This document shows positions 10,632-21,138 of a stretch of DNA of 64,000 bases, in pieces. Made by a program: the position numbers and the translations under genes. Under the pieces are notes generated by a model. The model was not told the origin of the DNA, did no database searches, and saw only the letters and a list, made by a program, of their open reading frames with translations. Location of the stretch: assembly GCF_900101905.1 (NCBI RefSeq), contig NZ_FNAJ01000013.1:124001-188000 (forward strand), given 5' to 3'. This DNA comes from Myxococcus virescens. GTDB lineage: Bacteria; Myxococcota; Myxococcia; Myxococcales; Myxococcaceae. Positions within the stretch are counted from its first letter, which is position 1; each line of letters opens with the position of its first letter.

Positions 10632-11720
10632 ATGATTGACAAACTCGAAGACGTCGAACGCCGGTTCGAACGCCTGACCGCCGACCTGTCGAACCCCGAC
10701 GTGCTCGCCGACTCGGCGAGGCTCCAGAAGGTGTCCAAGGAGCGCGCGGGCCTGGAGAAGCTGGTCGAGGCCTTCCGGGCCTACCGCAAGGTGCTCGCCG
10801 ACCTCAGCGAGGTCGAAGCCTGGCTCGGCAGCAGCGACGCCGACGAAAAGGCCTTCGCGCGCGAATCCCTGCCCGGATTGAAGGAACAGCGCGACGAGAT
10901 GGAGGCCAGCCTCAAGATTCTCCTCCTGCCCAAGGACCCGAATGACGAGAAGAACGTCATCCTGGAAATCCGCGCGGGCGCGGGCGGTGACGAGGCCGCC
11001 CTCTTCGCCGAGGAGGTCATGCAGATGTACCTCCGCTACGCGGACCGCCGGGGCTGGAAGGCGGACATCCTGGACATGAGCCCGGGCAACGCCGGCGGCG
11101 TGAAGGACGCCACGGTGACGCTGTCCGGTGACGCCGTGTTCAGCAGCATGAAGTACGAGTCCGGCGTGCACCGCGTGCAGCGCGTGCCGGCCACGGAGAC
11201 GCAGGGCCGCATCCACACGTCCACCATCACGGTGTCGGTGATGCCGGAGGCGGAGGACGTGGACGTGCAGGTGAACCCGGCGGACATCGAGATGCAGGTG
11301 ATGCGCTCCACGGGCTCGGGCGGCCAGAGCGTCAACACCACGGACTCCGCGGTGCGCCTCATCCACCACCCGACGGGCATCGTGGTGAAGTGCCAGCAGG
11401 AGAAGAGCCAGCTGAAGAACCGCACCATGGCCATGCGCATGCTGCGGGCGAAGCTCTACGACATCGAGCAGGAGCGCATCCGCAACGAGCGCGACTCCGC
11501 GCGCCGCGCCCAGGTGGGCACCGGCGACCGCAGCGAGAAGATTCGCACCTACAACTTCCCGCAGGACCGGCTGACGGACCACCGCATCGGCCTCACGGTG
11601 CACAACCTGCCGGGCGTCATGGCCGGTGACGTGGAAGAGGTCATCACCGCCTGCCGGACCTACTACCAGGCCGAAGCGCTCAAGGCGCAGACGGCCGGCG
11701 GCCCGAAGCCCTCCGCATGA
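10632..11720 (+). CDS. prfA: Peptide chain release factor 1
   Basis: Class I release factor of 362 residues, full length for RF1. The PxT-type codon-recognition tripeptide PAT is at 186-188, as in RF1 (reads UAA and UAG) rather than the SPF of RF2. The catalytic GGQ motif is at 230-232 in GSGGQSVNTTDSAVR. It hydrolyses peptidyl-tRNA at stop codons. It is followed with a 4-base ATGA overlap by prmC, the methyltransferase that modifies the Gln of GGQ, a classic arrangement. The start MIDKLEDVERRF is typical of the family. Confidence 0.98.
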   Translation: MIDKLEDVERRFERLTADLSNPDVLADSARLQKVSKERAGLEKLVEAFRAYRKVLADLSEVEAWLGSSDADEKAFARESLPGLKEQRDEMEASLKILLLPKDPNDEKNVILEIRAGAGGDEAALFAEEVMQMYLRYADRRGWKADILDMSPGNAGGVKDATVTLSGDAVFSSMKYESGVHRVQRVPATETQGRIHTSTITVSVMPEAEDVDVQVNPADIEMQVMRSTGSGGQSVNTTDSAVRLIHHPTGIVVKCQQEKSQLKNRTMAMRMLRAKLYDIEQERIRNERDSARRAQVGTGDRSEKIRTYNFPQDRLTDHRIGLTVHNLPGVMAGDVEEVITACRTYYQAEALKAQTAGGPKPSA

Positions 11721-12598
11721 GCAGCGAGCCCTGGACCATCCGCAGGGTCCTCACCTGGACGACGCAGCACTTCGAGAAGCGACAGGTGGATGCGCCGCGG
11801 CTCACCGCGGAAATCCTCCTGTCGCACGTGCTCGAGCTCAGCCGCGTCCGACTGTACGTGGACCTGGACCGCCCGCTCTCCAAGGACGAGCTGGGCGCCT
11901 ACCGTGCCCTCATCGAGCGGCGCATGGCGGGCGAGCCCACGCAGTACCTGACGGGGGTGCGTGAGTTCTACAACCGCCCCTTCAAGGTGGACGCCCGGGT
12001 GCTGATTCCGCGCCCGGAGACGGAGCTGTTGGTGGAGGCGGCGCTGCGCATGCTTCCCAAGGACGCGCCCGGCCGCGCGCTGGACGTGTGCACCGGCTCC
12101 GGCTGCATCGCCATCAGCCTCGCGGCCGAGCGGCCACAGGCCACCGTCATCGCCACCGACCTGTCTCCGGACGCCTGCGCGCTGGCGCGGGAGAACGCCC
12201 AGGCGCTGGGCGTGGCGGACCGGGTGACGGTGCTGCAGGGCGACCTCTTCACCCCGGTGCCCGCGGGCGAGCGCTTCCAGGTGGTGGTCTCCAACCCGCC
12301 GTACATCGCCTCCGGGGAGATTCCCGGCCTGTCCGCCGAGGTGCGACGCGAGCCGAAGCTGGCGCTCGACGGCGGGCCGGACGGGCTGGTGGCGGTGCGC
12401 CGAGTGGTGACGGGTGCGCGCCAGTGGTTGGAGCCTGGCGGCCTCCTTGCATTGGAGATTGGCGAGGACCAGGGCCCCGCCGTCCTGGAGCTCCTGCGTG
12501 CCGCGGGTTACGCGGACGCGCGGGTGGAGAAGGACCTGGAGCGGCGGGAACGGATGGCATTTGGGACACAGCCCGTGGCCAGCGAGCCACAGGGCTGA
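11717..12598 (+). CDS. prmC: Release factor glutamine methyltransferase PrmC (HemK)
   Basis: S-adenosylmethionine-dependent enzyme of 293 residues that methylates the GGQ glutamine of release factors. A helical N-terminal domain (1-80) is followed by a class I methyltransferase domain with the SAM-binding LDVCTGSGCIA (122-132) and the amide-binding NPPY motif (193-196). The IPRPETE segment (97-103) is the family signature. It overlaps the end of prfA by 4 bases (ATGA), so the enzyme and its substrate are translationally coupled. murA follows 14 bases later. Confidence 0.97.
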   Translation: MSSEPWTIRRVLTWTTQHFEKRQVDAPRLTAEILLSHVLELSRVRLYVDLDRPLSKDELGAYRALIERRMAGEPTQYLTGVREFYNRPFKVDARVLIPRPETELLVEAALRMLPKDAPGRALDVCTGSGCIAISLAAERPQATVIATDLSPDACALARENAQALGVADRVTVLQGDLFTPVPAGERFQVVVSNPPYIASGEIPGLSAEVRREPKLALDGGPDGLVAVRRVVTGARQWLEPGGLLALEIGEDQGPAVLELLRAAGYADARVEKDLERRERMAFGTQPVASEPQG

Positions 12599-12612
12599 AG
12601 ACGCAGGGAACC

Positions 12613-13875
<1,263 letters not shown>

Positions 13876-14020
13876 GGCTGAGGGGCTGGGGGGCGACGGG
13901 ACGGCGCGTTGCCAACAGAAGGCACAAGGCGGGTTGCATCCGAAATTTCGCGCGACCTATCATTCTCCCATCGACTGGGGAGAACACCACTCCCCCCCAA
14001 CAGGAGAATGGAACCGCCCC

Positions 14021-14410
14021 ATGGATTGCCCCAGCTGCAACGTCGAGATGTCCGATCTCGAGGGGGATGATCAGACGTTGCGAAAGTGTGGAGATTGCGG
14101 CGGCCTTTGGATTGACGTCGCGGACCTCAACCGGGTCCTGCTCCACAACAACCTCCCCGGGCTGGAGAGCCAGGGCGGCAAGGTGGATGCGGAGGCACTG
14201 ACCGGTCAGTGCCCCGAGTGCCAGGTCGACCTCGTCCGCGTGGACGGTGGCGACCGCCAGCATCCACTGCATTACGACACCTGCGAGTCCTGCGGCGGCA
14301 TCTTCCTGGAATCCGAGTTCCAGGACGCCACCGACGTGAAGGTCGCGGTCGAGGAAATCATCGCGTTCTTCCGCCACTTCGGCGCGAAGCGGAAGATGGC
14401 CGCTCTGTAG
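14021..14410 (+). CDS. Zinc-ribbon (zf-TFIIB-like) protein
   Basis: Soluble 129-residue protein with two zinc ribbons. The first is CPSC...CGDCGG (residues 3-29) and the second CPEC...CESCGG (about 66-94), each followed by the W/F-I-D/E pattern of the zf-TFIIB domain. The Cys spacing predicts two bound zinc ions. The C-terminal 30 residues are helical and basic. The start is taken at the ATG directly before CPSC, with AGGAG about 14 bases upstream; longer frames into the intergenic region have no support. Role unknown; such proteins occur widely as small putative nucleic-acid or protein-binding factors. Confidence 0.85.
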   Translation: MDCPSCNVEMSDLEGDDQTLRKCGDCGGLWIDVADLNRVLLHNNLPGLESQGGKVDAEALTGQCPECQVDLVRVDGGDRQHPLHYDTCESCGGIFLESEFQDATDVKVAVEEIIAFFRHFGAKRKMAAL

Positions 14411-14421
14411 GCGGAGTGCGT

Positions 14422-14447
14422 CGCCCCCCCGGGAAACCGGGCGGGCG
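14422..14447. terminator. GC-rich hairpin between convergent genes
   Basis: CGCCCCCCCGG pairs with CCGGGCGGGCG around a GAAA loop with one mismatch, between the zinc-ribbon gene and the discoidin-like gene. There is no T-run, so termination strength is uncertain. Confidence 0.4.
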
Positions 14448-14464
14448 GCAGCCCCCCCGTCTGC

Positions 14465-15304
14465 TCACCGCTGGCTGCGGAACTCCTCGCCCCAGGCCTC
14501 GGCGACGGGCCCGTCGAACGCCAGTGACGCATCTGGCGAGCGTGTCCCCTCGGAATCCCCTCGCGGGAAGCGCACCGTCACCCGCCCGTGCGGGGGAACG
14601 TCCAGGGACAGCTTCTCTCCGGACAGCGTGTAGGCGCCGCTGACTGTCGTGGACACCTCGCCCTCCAGGGGCTCCTCGGTGAGGCTGTAGGTTCCGTCCA
14701 GGTAGAAGGACAGGAAGCGGTGCGGTGCGCCCTTCAGGCCACCGAACCAGGTGCCGAGCAGCGGCGCCAGCCGGCCGTTGTAGCGCAGCTTGGGCGCCAG
14801 CCAGGTGCCATTGAGGGCCTTCCCGCCGGAGTAGAAGACGATGTCGGTGACGCACACGGGCGCGTCGTCCTTGGCACCCGGGAAGCGCTCCGACACCTCC
14901 AACGTGAAGCGGGCGCCCCGAAGTCCGGGCTTGAGAGGCACCACCTGGAGCCCGCGCTTGTCCTCCACGCTGACGCTGCGTGCTTCCTTGATGCCAGTCA
15001 GGGTGAGCTTCCGCGCCCGGGCGCGGGCCTTGAACGCGGCCCGGTCCGAACCATCGCCCGTGTACACGCGGACCTCGTCCACGGTGACGATGTCCTTGAA
15101 ACCGAAGGTGAAGGACGCGGGCGCGTCTCCGCTGACACACCACGCGGTGGAGTCGCGGCCGTCGAGCACGTTGAGGGGCCCGTAGCGCTCCGGCTGACTG
15201 GTGCGGTCGAGCCAGTCGGAGGCCTGGACGTAGCCTGGCGGGACATTGGGTGCGGCGGAGGCCGCCGTGGCGGACAGGAGGGAGGCGAGGAGCAGGCGTC
15301 GCAT
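14465..15304 (-). CDS. Secreted discoidin-like (NADase-type glycan-binding) protein
   Basis: Exported protein of 279 residues. A Sec signal peptide ends near ATAASAAP. Residues 25-155 form a beta-sandwich of the F5/8C or NADase-type glycan-binding kind: NVLDGRDSTAWCVSG followed by a strand-rich core and an FTLEVSERFPG segment. Residues 165-279 form a second beta-rich domain with GTWFGGL and SLTEEP segments, not recognised. Proteins of this sort bind surface sugars in the periplasm or outside the cell. The start was set at the ATG before the signal peptide; an upstream frame extension overlaps the divergent gene and was discarded. Confidence 0.8.
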   Translation of the reverse strand: MRRLLLASLLSATAASAAPNVPPGYVQASDWLDRTSQPERYGPLNVLDGRDSTAWCVSGDAPASFTFGFKDIVTVDEVRVYTGDGSDRAAFKARARARKLTLTGIKEARSVSVEDKRGLQVVPLKPGLRGARFTLEVSERFPGAKDDAPVCVTDIVFYSGGKALNGTWLAPKLRYNGRLAPLLGTWFGGLKGAPHRFLSFYLDGTYSLTEEPLEGEVSTTVSGAYTLSGEKLSLDVPPHGRVTVRFPRGDSEGTRSPDASLAFDGPVAEAWGEEFRSQR

Positions 15305-15461
15305 GTCCCCGCATCTTTGATCGCCTCGCGAGCGCGGCTCCAGTCCGAGCACGCACGGAGCGGCCGGGTGGATGCGGATGAAAGCGCCCGCGCGGATGTT
15401 GGGGTGCTTGACACTCCGTCCCTGACGGGAAGGATGGCGGCCTGTGCTGGAGGAGACCGTG

Positions 15462-17654
15462 ATGAGACGCTGGGGGTGGGCCTGTGTGCTGGGGCTGATG
15501 CTGGCCGGCTGCAAGGAAGACAAGGCGCCGGAAGCTCCGGACGCGGGCCCGGTGGAGACGGGACCGGCCGCTCTCACGGAGAAGGAGCCCAACGACCGGC
15601 CCGACCAGGCCCTGGACATCACCCGCAACAGCACGGTGAGCGCGGAGCTCACCGCGCAGCCGAACAAGGCGGACGAGGACTGGTACCGGCTGGCGCCCGG
15701 CGCGCCGCGCATCGCGGACGTCACCGTGTCCGGCCTGCCCGGCGGGGACATCACCCTGGAGGTGTATGACCGCGACCGCAACCGCCTGGTGGGCATCAAC
15801 AGCGAGGGTGAGGGCAAGCCGGAGCGGTTCCCCAACCTCTACGTGGAGAACGAGCGCTTCATCCGCGTGGTGCCCACCCGCAAGGGTGTGGGCGGCGCGT
15901 ACACGCTCGAGGTCCGCATGCGCGCGCCCGAGGACGGCGAGGAGCGCGAGCCCAACGACCGCGCCGTGGACGCGGTGAGCCTGACCTTGGGCCAGACGGT
16001 GACGGCCTTCCTGGGCCATGCCGGCGACGAGGACTGGTACCGCATTGAGCTGCCTGACCCGACGCAGCCCTCGGCTCCGGAAGGCGCCGGCCCGGGTGGC
16101 TCGGCGGAGGCCCCCGCGACCGCGCCTTTCGGCGATTCGCCGTCGCAGGGCACGCCGTCCCCGGGAGATGGCACCGCGCCGCAGGGGATGGGCGGCACGC
16201 TGCCCGGAGCTGGAAGCACAGGCGCCCCCCTGGGGCAGGATGACGCGATGGGCGGCGGTCTCGCCGGTCAACAGGGCTCGGCCGGCGCTGGCGCTCAGCA
16301 CGGACAGGGCAACCCTGGCGCGAGGCAGGACCTGACCGGCGACGGTTTCGAGACCGAGGAAGGCGCGGCCCTCCGGGGCACCGAAGCAGATGGAACGCCC
16401 GGCCTCACGGCCCAGGAGGGCATGCGGGGCGCGTCGCCCGACCAGGGCGGAGTGGATGGCTTCGCGCGTGACCAGGCGCCGCCCTCCCCCACCGTGGAGG
16501 GCACCTTCGCGGGCAGCGAGCCGCCGCCCGTGGGCGGCCAGGCGGTGGGCGAGGCCATTGCCCGCGCGCTGGATGCAGGCACGGCGGTGCCTCCCGAACC
16601 GCCCTCGGTGGCGCTGAAAATCGAGCTGACCGGCGTGGACGGCGTGCGACCGGAGCTGTCCGTGCTGTCCGCGGCGGAGGCGCCGCTCTTCACCCTGCGC
16701 GGCAAGGAGGGCGAGACGCTGTCGCTGCGAAACATCGGCGTGCGCGCCACGGACCGGGTCGTCTACGTGGTGGTGAAGACGAGCTGGGTGGGCACCGGCA
16801 AGGAGGCCCGCAGGCCGTTCAACGCCACCATGCCGTACACGCTCACCGTGTCGCAGGAGGAGGCCGGCGCCAGCGCGGAGCTGGAGCCGAACGACGAGCT
16901 CCACAAGGCCACCCCGGTGACGGCCGGCGGCTACCGCCAGGGCTTCCTGGCGCCCAAGGGCGACGTGGACCACTTCGTCCTGAAGACGTCCGAGCCGGTG
17001 CTGGCGAAGGTGGAGTTGACCGGCGTCGAGCGGCTGGACCTGGTGCTCTCCATGGTGGAGCCCCCGGAGGGGGAATCCGGAAAGGAGACGGTGCTGCTGC
17101 GCGCCAACGACGGCGCCATCAAGGAGCCTGAGCGCCTCAACAACGTCGCCTGCAACGGCGCCTGCTACTTCCGAGTGGAGGGGGCGTCGCGCAAGGTGGA
17201 CGGCAAGTGGGTGAAGGACTTCGAGAACGCCGAGCAGCCCTACCGCATCAGCGTCACCACGGTGCCGGACAACGGCGGCGAGGAGCGCGAGCCCAACAAC
17301 ACCGCGGACCGGGCGCAGGACCTGATGCTGGGGCAGCCGGTGCGGGGCACGGTGTATCCAGTGAAGGACACGGACTTCTTCCGGTTGGACCTGTCGGACC
17401 GGCCGGTGCGCACGCCCATCCGGGCCACGCTGCTGGGCATCCTGAAGGTCGATGTGGGGCTGTACCTGCACCGCGTGCAGCCGGACGGGAAGCTGTCGCT
17501 CGTGCAGACGGCTGACCGGGCCAAGGGCGACCAGCCGGAGAGCATCCGCTACAGCGCCGAGCCGGGCGTCTACCTCTTCGAGGTCCGGGACGCGCGCAAC
17601 CGCGAGTCCAACTTCCAGGACTCCTACCAGCTCACCGTCGAGGAGTCGGAGTAG
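15462..17654 (+). CDS. PPC-repeat lipoprotein
   Basis: Lipoprotein of 730 residues. The ATG at 15462 lies 6 bases after GGAGGAG and gives a clean signal with lipobox MLAGC; the GTG at 15444 would overlap that ribosome site. At least four pre-peptidase C-terminal (PPC)-like beta-sandwich modules are marked by EPND/EPNN followed by ADEDWYRL, GDEDWYRI, GDVDHFVL and KDTDFFRL. A low-complexity Gly/Pro/Ala/Gln stretch (about residues 200-370) separates module 2 from the rest. PPC domains usually sit next to secreted peptidases; no catalytic domain is present here, so it is probably a surface structural or binding protein. Divergent from the discoidin-like gene. Confidence 0.82.
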   Translation: MRRWGWACVLGLMLAGCKEDKAPEAPDAGPVETGPAALTEKEPNDRPDQALDITRNSTVSAELTAQPNKADEDWYRLAPGAPRIADVTVSGLPGGDITLEVYDRDRNRLVGINSEGEGKPERFPNLYVENERFIRVVPTRKGVGGAYTLEVRMRAPEDGEEREPNDRAVDAVSLTLGQTVTAFLGHAGDEDWYRIELPDPTQPSAPEGAGPGGSAEAPATAPFGDSPSQGTPSPGDGTAPQGMGGTLPGAGSTGAPLGQDDAMGGGLAGQQGSAGAGAQHGQGNPGARQDLTGDGFETEEGAALRGTEADGTPGLTAQEGMRGASPDQGGVDGFARDQAPPSPTVEGTFAGSEPPPVGGQAVGEAIARALDAGTAVPPEPPSVALKIELTGVDGVRPELSVLSAAEAPLFTLRGKEGETLSLRNIGVRATDRVVYVVVKTSWVGTGKEARRPFNATMPYTLTVSQEEAGASAELEPNDELHKATPVTAGGYRQGFLAPKGDVDHFVLKTSEPVLAKVELTGVERLDLVLSMVEPPEGESGKETVLLRANDGAIKEPERLNNVACNGACYFRVEGASRKVDGKWVKDFENAEQPYRISVTTVPDNGGEEREPNNTADRAQDLMLGQPVRGTVYPVKDTDFFRLDLSDRPVRTPIRATLLGILKVDVGLYLHRVQPDGKLSLVQTADRAKGDQPESIRYSAEPGVYLFEVRDARNRESNFQDSYQLTVEESE

Positions 17655-17669
17655 CGGCCTCACTTCCCG

Positions 17670-17698
17670 TTGACAAGCCACGGGGCGGCCCGTACTTT
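17670..17698 (+). promoter_or_regulatory. Sigma-70 type promoter of tRNA-Gly
   Basis: A perfect -35 TTGACA (17670-17675), a 17-base spacer and TACTTT as -10 (17693-17698) lie just before the tRNA, whose 5' end is 17 bases downstream. Confidence 0.75.
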
Positions 17699-17714
17699 GC
17701 GCCCTGCTTCGCCT

Positions 17715-17787
17715 GCGGTGGTAGCTCAGTTGGTAGAGCACGAGCTTCCCAAGCTCGGGGTCGAGGGTTCGAATCCCTTCCGCCGCT
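17715..17787 (+). tRNA. tRNA-Gly (anticodon CCC)
   Basis: Full cloverleaf. Acceptor GCGGTGG pairs with CCGCCGC (one T-G pair) with discriminator T as in tRNA-Gly. The D arm contains AGCTCAGTTGGTAGAGC. The anticodon stem CGAGC/GCTCG encloses loop TTCCCAA, giving anticodon CCC (reads GGG). The T arm has GGTTCGAATCC. The CCA tail is not encoded and must be added. Monocistronic, with its own promoter and terminator. Confidence 0.95.
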
Positions 17788-17795
17788 CACGGATA

Positions 17796-17845
17796 AAGGC
17801 CGGTGGTCCTTGAGGAAACTCAGGACCGCCGGCCTTCGTCTTTTC
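17796..17845 (+). terminator. Rho-independent terminator of tRNA-Gly
   Basis: GGCCGGTGGTCCTTGAG pairs with CTCAGGACCGCCGGCC (one mismatch) around a GAAA loop, followed by TTCGTCTTTT. It starts 9 bases after the tRNA. Confidence 0.85.
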
Positions 17846-18441
17846 GGGCCTCGGGGCGTCTTGCAGCAAGGATGCGGTAAACGGCGCGAAGCGCTGGCCT
17901 GCTGGACGTGCGGAACGGCCTCGCTGGTGCTCCAGCATCGCGCGCCGCCTCACCAGTCCTGCCCCGACCACTCGCGGCCTCCCCGCTTTCATCGGCGCCT
18001 TCCTCGCCGCTGCCTGGAGCGCCACCCTCGCCTCCTTTCCTGCTTTGTATTGAAACACAGCCGCTGCGGGAGGGCGCATCCGCAGCAAGGGTGAGAATTT
18101 TCAGCAAAACTGAGAGGGATTGCCGCACGCCTGTCTGCAGGGCGAGTTCGATATCCATTTGAGGAATGGCCATGGGAATACCATTTCGGGTGAAAGGGTA
18201 TTCGCGCCCGCAACACCGCTACGAGTCGTAAACACCGCCGGTCCTGACGGAAGCGAGGCGCCCAGCGCGGGGCGTGGGTCGCTGACGGGGCGCGGGCCTG
18301 CGGTCTGGAAGCCAACGCGCCGCTGGGGGATCGCGGCGCGCCGGTCCGGCATCGTCCGCCCGGTGAGTCGTGGCTCCTGATGGTCTCACCTGAGGTATCA
18401 ACTTGAATCCACACCACAGGACCTCATCCCGGGGGGGATGG
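17846..18441. other. Gene-poor stretch before the triple F5/8C gene
   Basis: No supported gene. Frames on the minus strand are low-complexity and lack ribosome sites. An inverted repeat GAATACC-N14-GGTATTC (18176-18203) lies about 240 bases before the next start and may be an operator. The region probably holds the promoter of the downstream gene. Confidence 0.4.
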
Positions 18442-20523
18442 ATGCACCTGCGCGAGCCTGCCCGTGTGCTCGCGCTGACTGCCCTTGCGCTCGCGACGCC
18501 CACGCTAGCCGCCGAGGGATTCATTTCCGTCACGGCCAGTGGGGATGACGGCAACGTCCCCGCCAACGCCATCGACGGAGACCCCACCACGCGCTGGTCC
18601 AGCGACGGCGTGGGCGAATGGCTCACCGGCGACCTGGGCGCCGTGAAATCGCTCAGCGCCGTGGACATCTCCTGGCACCGTGGCGACGAGCGCGTCAATC
18701 GCTTCGTCATCTCCACCTCGACGGACGGCACGAACTTCACGCAGGTGCACTCCGGCAGCTCGTCCGGCACCACCGCTGCGCCGGAGCGTTACTCGTTCTC
18801 CGCGGTGAACGCACGCTACGTGCGCATCACCGTGAACGGCAGCACGATGAACACCTGGGCCAGCATCGCGGAGCTGGCGGCCGTCACCGACGGCTCGCCC
18901 CCGCCCACCGACCCGCCCGGCGTCCTCCCCGAGCGCTTCACCTCCGTCGCCGCCAGCGGAGATGACGGCAACGTCCCCGCCAACGCCATCGACGGCGACC
19001 CCGCCACGCGCTGGTCCAGCGACGGCGTGGGACAATGGATTACCGGCGACCTGGGCACCGTGGCGCAGTTGAGTGCCGTGGACATCGGCTGGCACCGTGG
19101 CAACGAGCGCATCAACAACTTCGTCATCTCCACCTCCACGGATGGCACGAACTTCACACAGGTGCACTCCGGCAGGTCATCCGGCACCACCGCCGAGCTG
19201 GAGCGCTACTCGTTCTCCGCGGTGAACACACGCTACGTGCGCATCACCGTGAACGGCAGCTCGATGAATACCTGGGCCAGCATCGCGGAAATGCAGCCTG
19301 GCACCGGCTCGACCCCGCCCACCGCCCCGCCCGAGCGCTTCACCTCCGTCGCCGCCAGCGGAGATGACGGCAACGTCCCCGCCAACGCCATTGACGGCGA
19401 CCCCGCCACGCGCTGGTCCAGCGACGGCGTGGGACAATGGATTACCGGCGACCTGGGCACCGTGGCGCAGTTGAGTGCCGTAGACATCGGCTGGCACCGT
19501 GGCAACGAGCGCGTCAACAACTTCGTCATCTCCACCTCCACGGACGGCACGAACTTCGCGCAGGTGCACTCCGGCAGGTCGTCCGGCACCACCTCCGCGC
19601 TGGAGCGTTACTCGTTCTCCCCGGTGAGCACGCGCTACGTGCGTATCACCGTGAACGGCAGCTCGATGAACACCTGGGCCAGCATTGCGGAAATGCAGCC
19701 CGGTACCGGCTCGACCCCGCCCATCGACCCGCCTGGCGAGCAGGGCCAGGACAAGTTCGGCGTGACGATGATCTATCCGACCAAGTCCGGCGGCGAGCAG
19801 TGGTTCCTGGCGGACAACGCTACGTCCGACAAGCGCTTCGACCCGCAGAACACCATCAGCCGCAACTCGGACGGCTCCTGGAAGATGAAGAACAGCAAGG
19901 TGCGCATGTCCGTGTTCACCTCCACGGGCTACAGCGCGTCCAAGATTCCGACCTATGACCGCGACGTGCTGGCCAGCCGGGGCTACATGCAGGCGGCGAA
20001 CGACTGGCGGAACATCGAGATGACTGGCTTCGTGAAGGTCAACTCGGTGTCCGACGTGTCGGACAACTTCGCGTGGTACGCGCGAGGCGGCAAGCACAAC
20101 GACAACCACTCGGGGTGCGAGGGCAGCAGCTACAAGGGTTCGCTGCACTATGACGGCCGCGTGCGCTGGCAGAAGGAGACGTGGCACGTCTCCTACAACC
20201 AGGCGGCGTACAAGTCCGGTACCTCGGCGCTGCGCGGCCGCTGGGTGGGCTTCAAGTCGGTGATGCGCAACACCAAGGTCAACGGAAAGGAAGCCGTGCG
20301 CCTGGAGATGTACCTCAACGAGAACGCCGACAAGAAGACCTGGAAGAAGGTCTACGACATGGTGGACTCGGGCAGCTGGGGTGGTGACGCCAGCCACTGC
20401 GGCGGCGCGGTGAACGCAATGCCCATCACCTGGGGCGGCCCCATCGCGGTGTTCCGCTGGGACAGCGCCAACGACGTGGACTTCAAGTGGCTGTCCGTGC
20501 GCGAAATCTCGCCGGAGCAGTGA
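18442..20523 (+). CDS. Secreted protein with three F5/8C domains and a C-terminal beta-rich domain
   Basis: Exported 693-residue protein. The ATG at 18442 follows a G-rich ribosome site and opens a Sec signal ending ATPTLAA. Three F5/8C (discoidin, CBM32-like) domains follow at about residues 26-150, 165-290 and 298-425, each with the NAIDGDP.TRWSSDGVG core and a Thr/Pro-rich linker; copies 2 and 3 are almost identical in DNA. The C-terminal part (435-693) is a separate beta-rich domain with many Trp, Tyr, Asn and His and the segment YARGGKHNDNHSG, resembling the jelly-roll of polysaccharide lyases or other carbohydrate-active proteins; I cannot fix the family. Probably a secreted polysaccharide-binding or degrading protein. 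Confidence 0.78.
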   Translation: MHLREPARVLALTALALATPTLAAEGFISVTASGDDGNVPANAIDGDPTTRWSSDGVGEWLTGDLGAVKSLSAVDISWHRGDERVNRFVISTSTDGTNFTQVHSGSSSGTTAAPERYSFSAVNARYVRITVNGSTMNTWASIAELAAVTDGSPPPTDPPGVLPERFTSVAASGDDGNVPANAIDGDPATRWSSDGVGQWITGDLGTVAQLSAVDIGWHRGNERINNFVISTSTDGTNFTQVHSGRSSGTTAELERYSFSAVNTRYVRITVNGSSMNTWASIAEMQPGTGSTPPTAPPERFTSVAASGDDGNVPANAIDGDPATRWSSDGVGQWITGDLGTVAQLSAVDIGWHRGNERVNNFVISTSTDGTNFAQVHSGRSSGTTSALERYSFSPVSTRYVRITVNGSSMNTWASIAEMQPGTGSTPPIDPPGEQGQDKFGVTMIYPTKSGGEQWFLADNATSDKRFDPQNTISRNSDGSWKMKNSKVRMSVFTSTGYSASKIPTYDRDVLASRGYMQAANDWRNIEMTGFVKVNSVSDVSDNFAWYARGGKHNDNHSGCEGSSYKGSLHYDGRVRWQKETWHVSYNQAAYKSGTSALRGRWVGFKSVMRNTKVNGKEAVRLEMYLNENADKKTWKKVYDMVDSGSWGGDASHCGGAVNAMPITWGGPIAVFRWDSANDVDFKWLSVREISPEQ
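18931..19718 (+). repeat. 402-bp direct repeat encoding F5/8C domains
   Basis: Segments starting at 18931 and 19333 are nearly identical over about 385 bases; a third, more diverged copy starts at 18514. Each encodes one F5/8C domain plus linker. The near-identity indicates recent duplication or gene conversion. Confidence 0.85.
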
Positions 20524-20543
20524 GCCGCTGACCACGTGACGCC

Positions 20544-20577
20544 CGCCCCGGTGCTCCTTCCTTGGAGTGCCGGGGCG
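20544..20577 (+). terminator. Terminator hairpin after the F5/8C gene
   Basis: CGCCCCGG-TG-CTCC pairs with GGAG-TG-CCGGGGCG around TTCCTT, 20 bases after the stop codon, followed by TGGCGTTT. Confidence 0.7.
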
Positions 20578-20694
20578 TGGCGTTTACGACTTCTTCGGCT
20601 GCGGCAACTTCGGAACCAAGGCCACGTGTGGCCCCTTCAACCGGTTCTCGGAGAACCTGTGCTCGGGGCTTGAAGGCTCGCCATGGTCGTGTAA

Positions 20695-20934
20695 CCCCTG
20701 TCCACAGGCTCCCTGCCGGGCCTGAACCGCTTCGCCGATACTGACGGCGATGGCACCTTCAACACGCTGTCGTCGAACGACGGTGAGCCGGAGCGCTGCT
20801 TTACCCTCGTGGACACCGCTGGTTGCAGCTGCGCGCAGATTGTCGATGCGCTGGGGATGAGCCAGGAGCACGCCCAATCTGGATGCAGCCTCAGCACCCT
20901 GGAGAGCTGGGTGTCGCGCGTGAAGGAGAACTAG
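20695..20934 (+). pseudogene. 3' fragment of a secreted Cys/Asp-rich protein
   Basis: An open frame without start codon, entered just after an in-frame TAA at 20692. It encodes a run with DTDGDGTFN, then GCSCAQIVDALGM and ESWVSRVKEN before a TAG stop. The Asp-rich part resembles a calcium-binding type 3 repeat, and the Cys-containing tail resembles the C-terminus of many myxobacterial secreted repeat proteins. The stretch before it (about 20580-20690) contains another Cys-rich frame (CGNFGTKATCGPFN) in a different phase. I read both as remnants of an eroded gene. Confidence 0.5.
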
Positions 20935-21138
20935 AGGGCCTGAAGTTGCCCCATCCTGATGCCCCCCCCAGCTCTCCTTTGATTTGGATACGAGTTGTGC
21001 CGCGCCTTCTGGTTCCAGGGTAGGAATTCTCCTGGCAGACGCCAATGACCGGCGACGCTCCTCCATCAGCGAGGTCTCCGTGGCGGCCGGAGCAGGCACG
21101 TCCAGTCTGCCGCCCACGGCCATCACCTTCTCACGTAC

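Noticed and set aside
13930..13952. GGCAC...TTGCA resembling a sigma-54 promoter before the zinc-ribbon gene
   Set aside because: The GG and GC pairs are 13 bases apart instead of 10, so it does not fit the -24/-12 pattern.
15408..15436. TTGACA upstream of the PPC lipoprotein as a promoter
   Set aside because: The -35 is perfect but the region 17 bases downstream (AGGATG) is a poor -10; left unannotated.
14465..15835. Extended start for the discoidin-like gene
   Set aside because: The extra 177 codons run through the divergent promoter and the opposite gene's start; the ATG at 15304 gives a proper signal peptide.
17820..18173. 117-residue minus-strand frame after tRNA-Gly
   Set aside because: No ribosome site, low-complexity Gly/Glu/Arg composition, and it overlaps the tRNA terminator.
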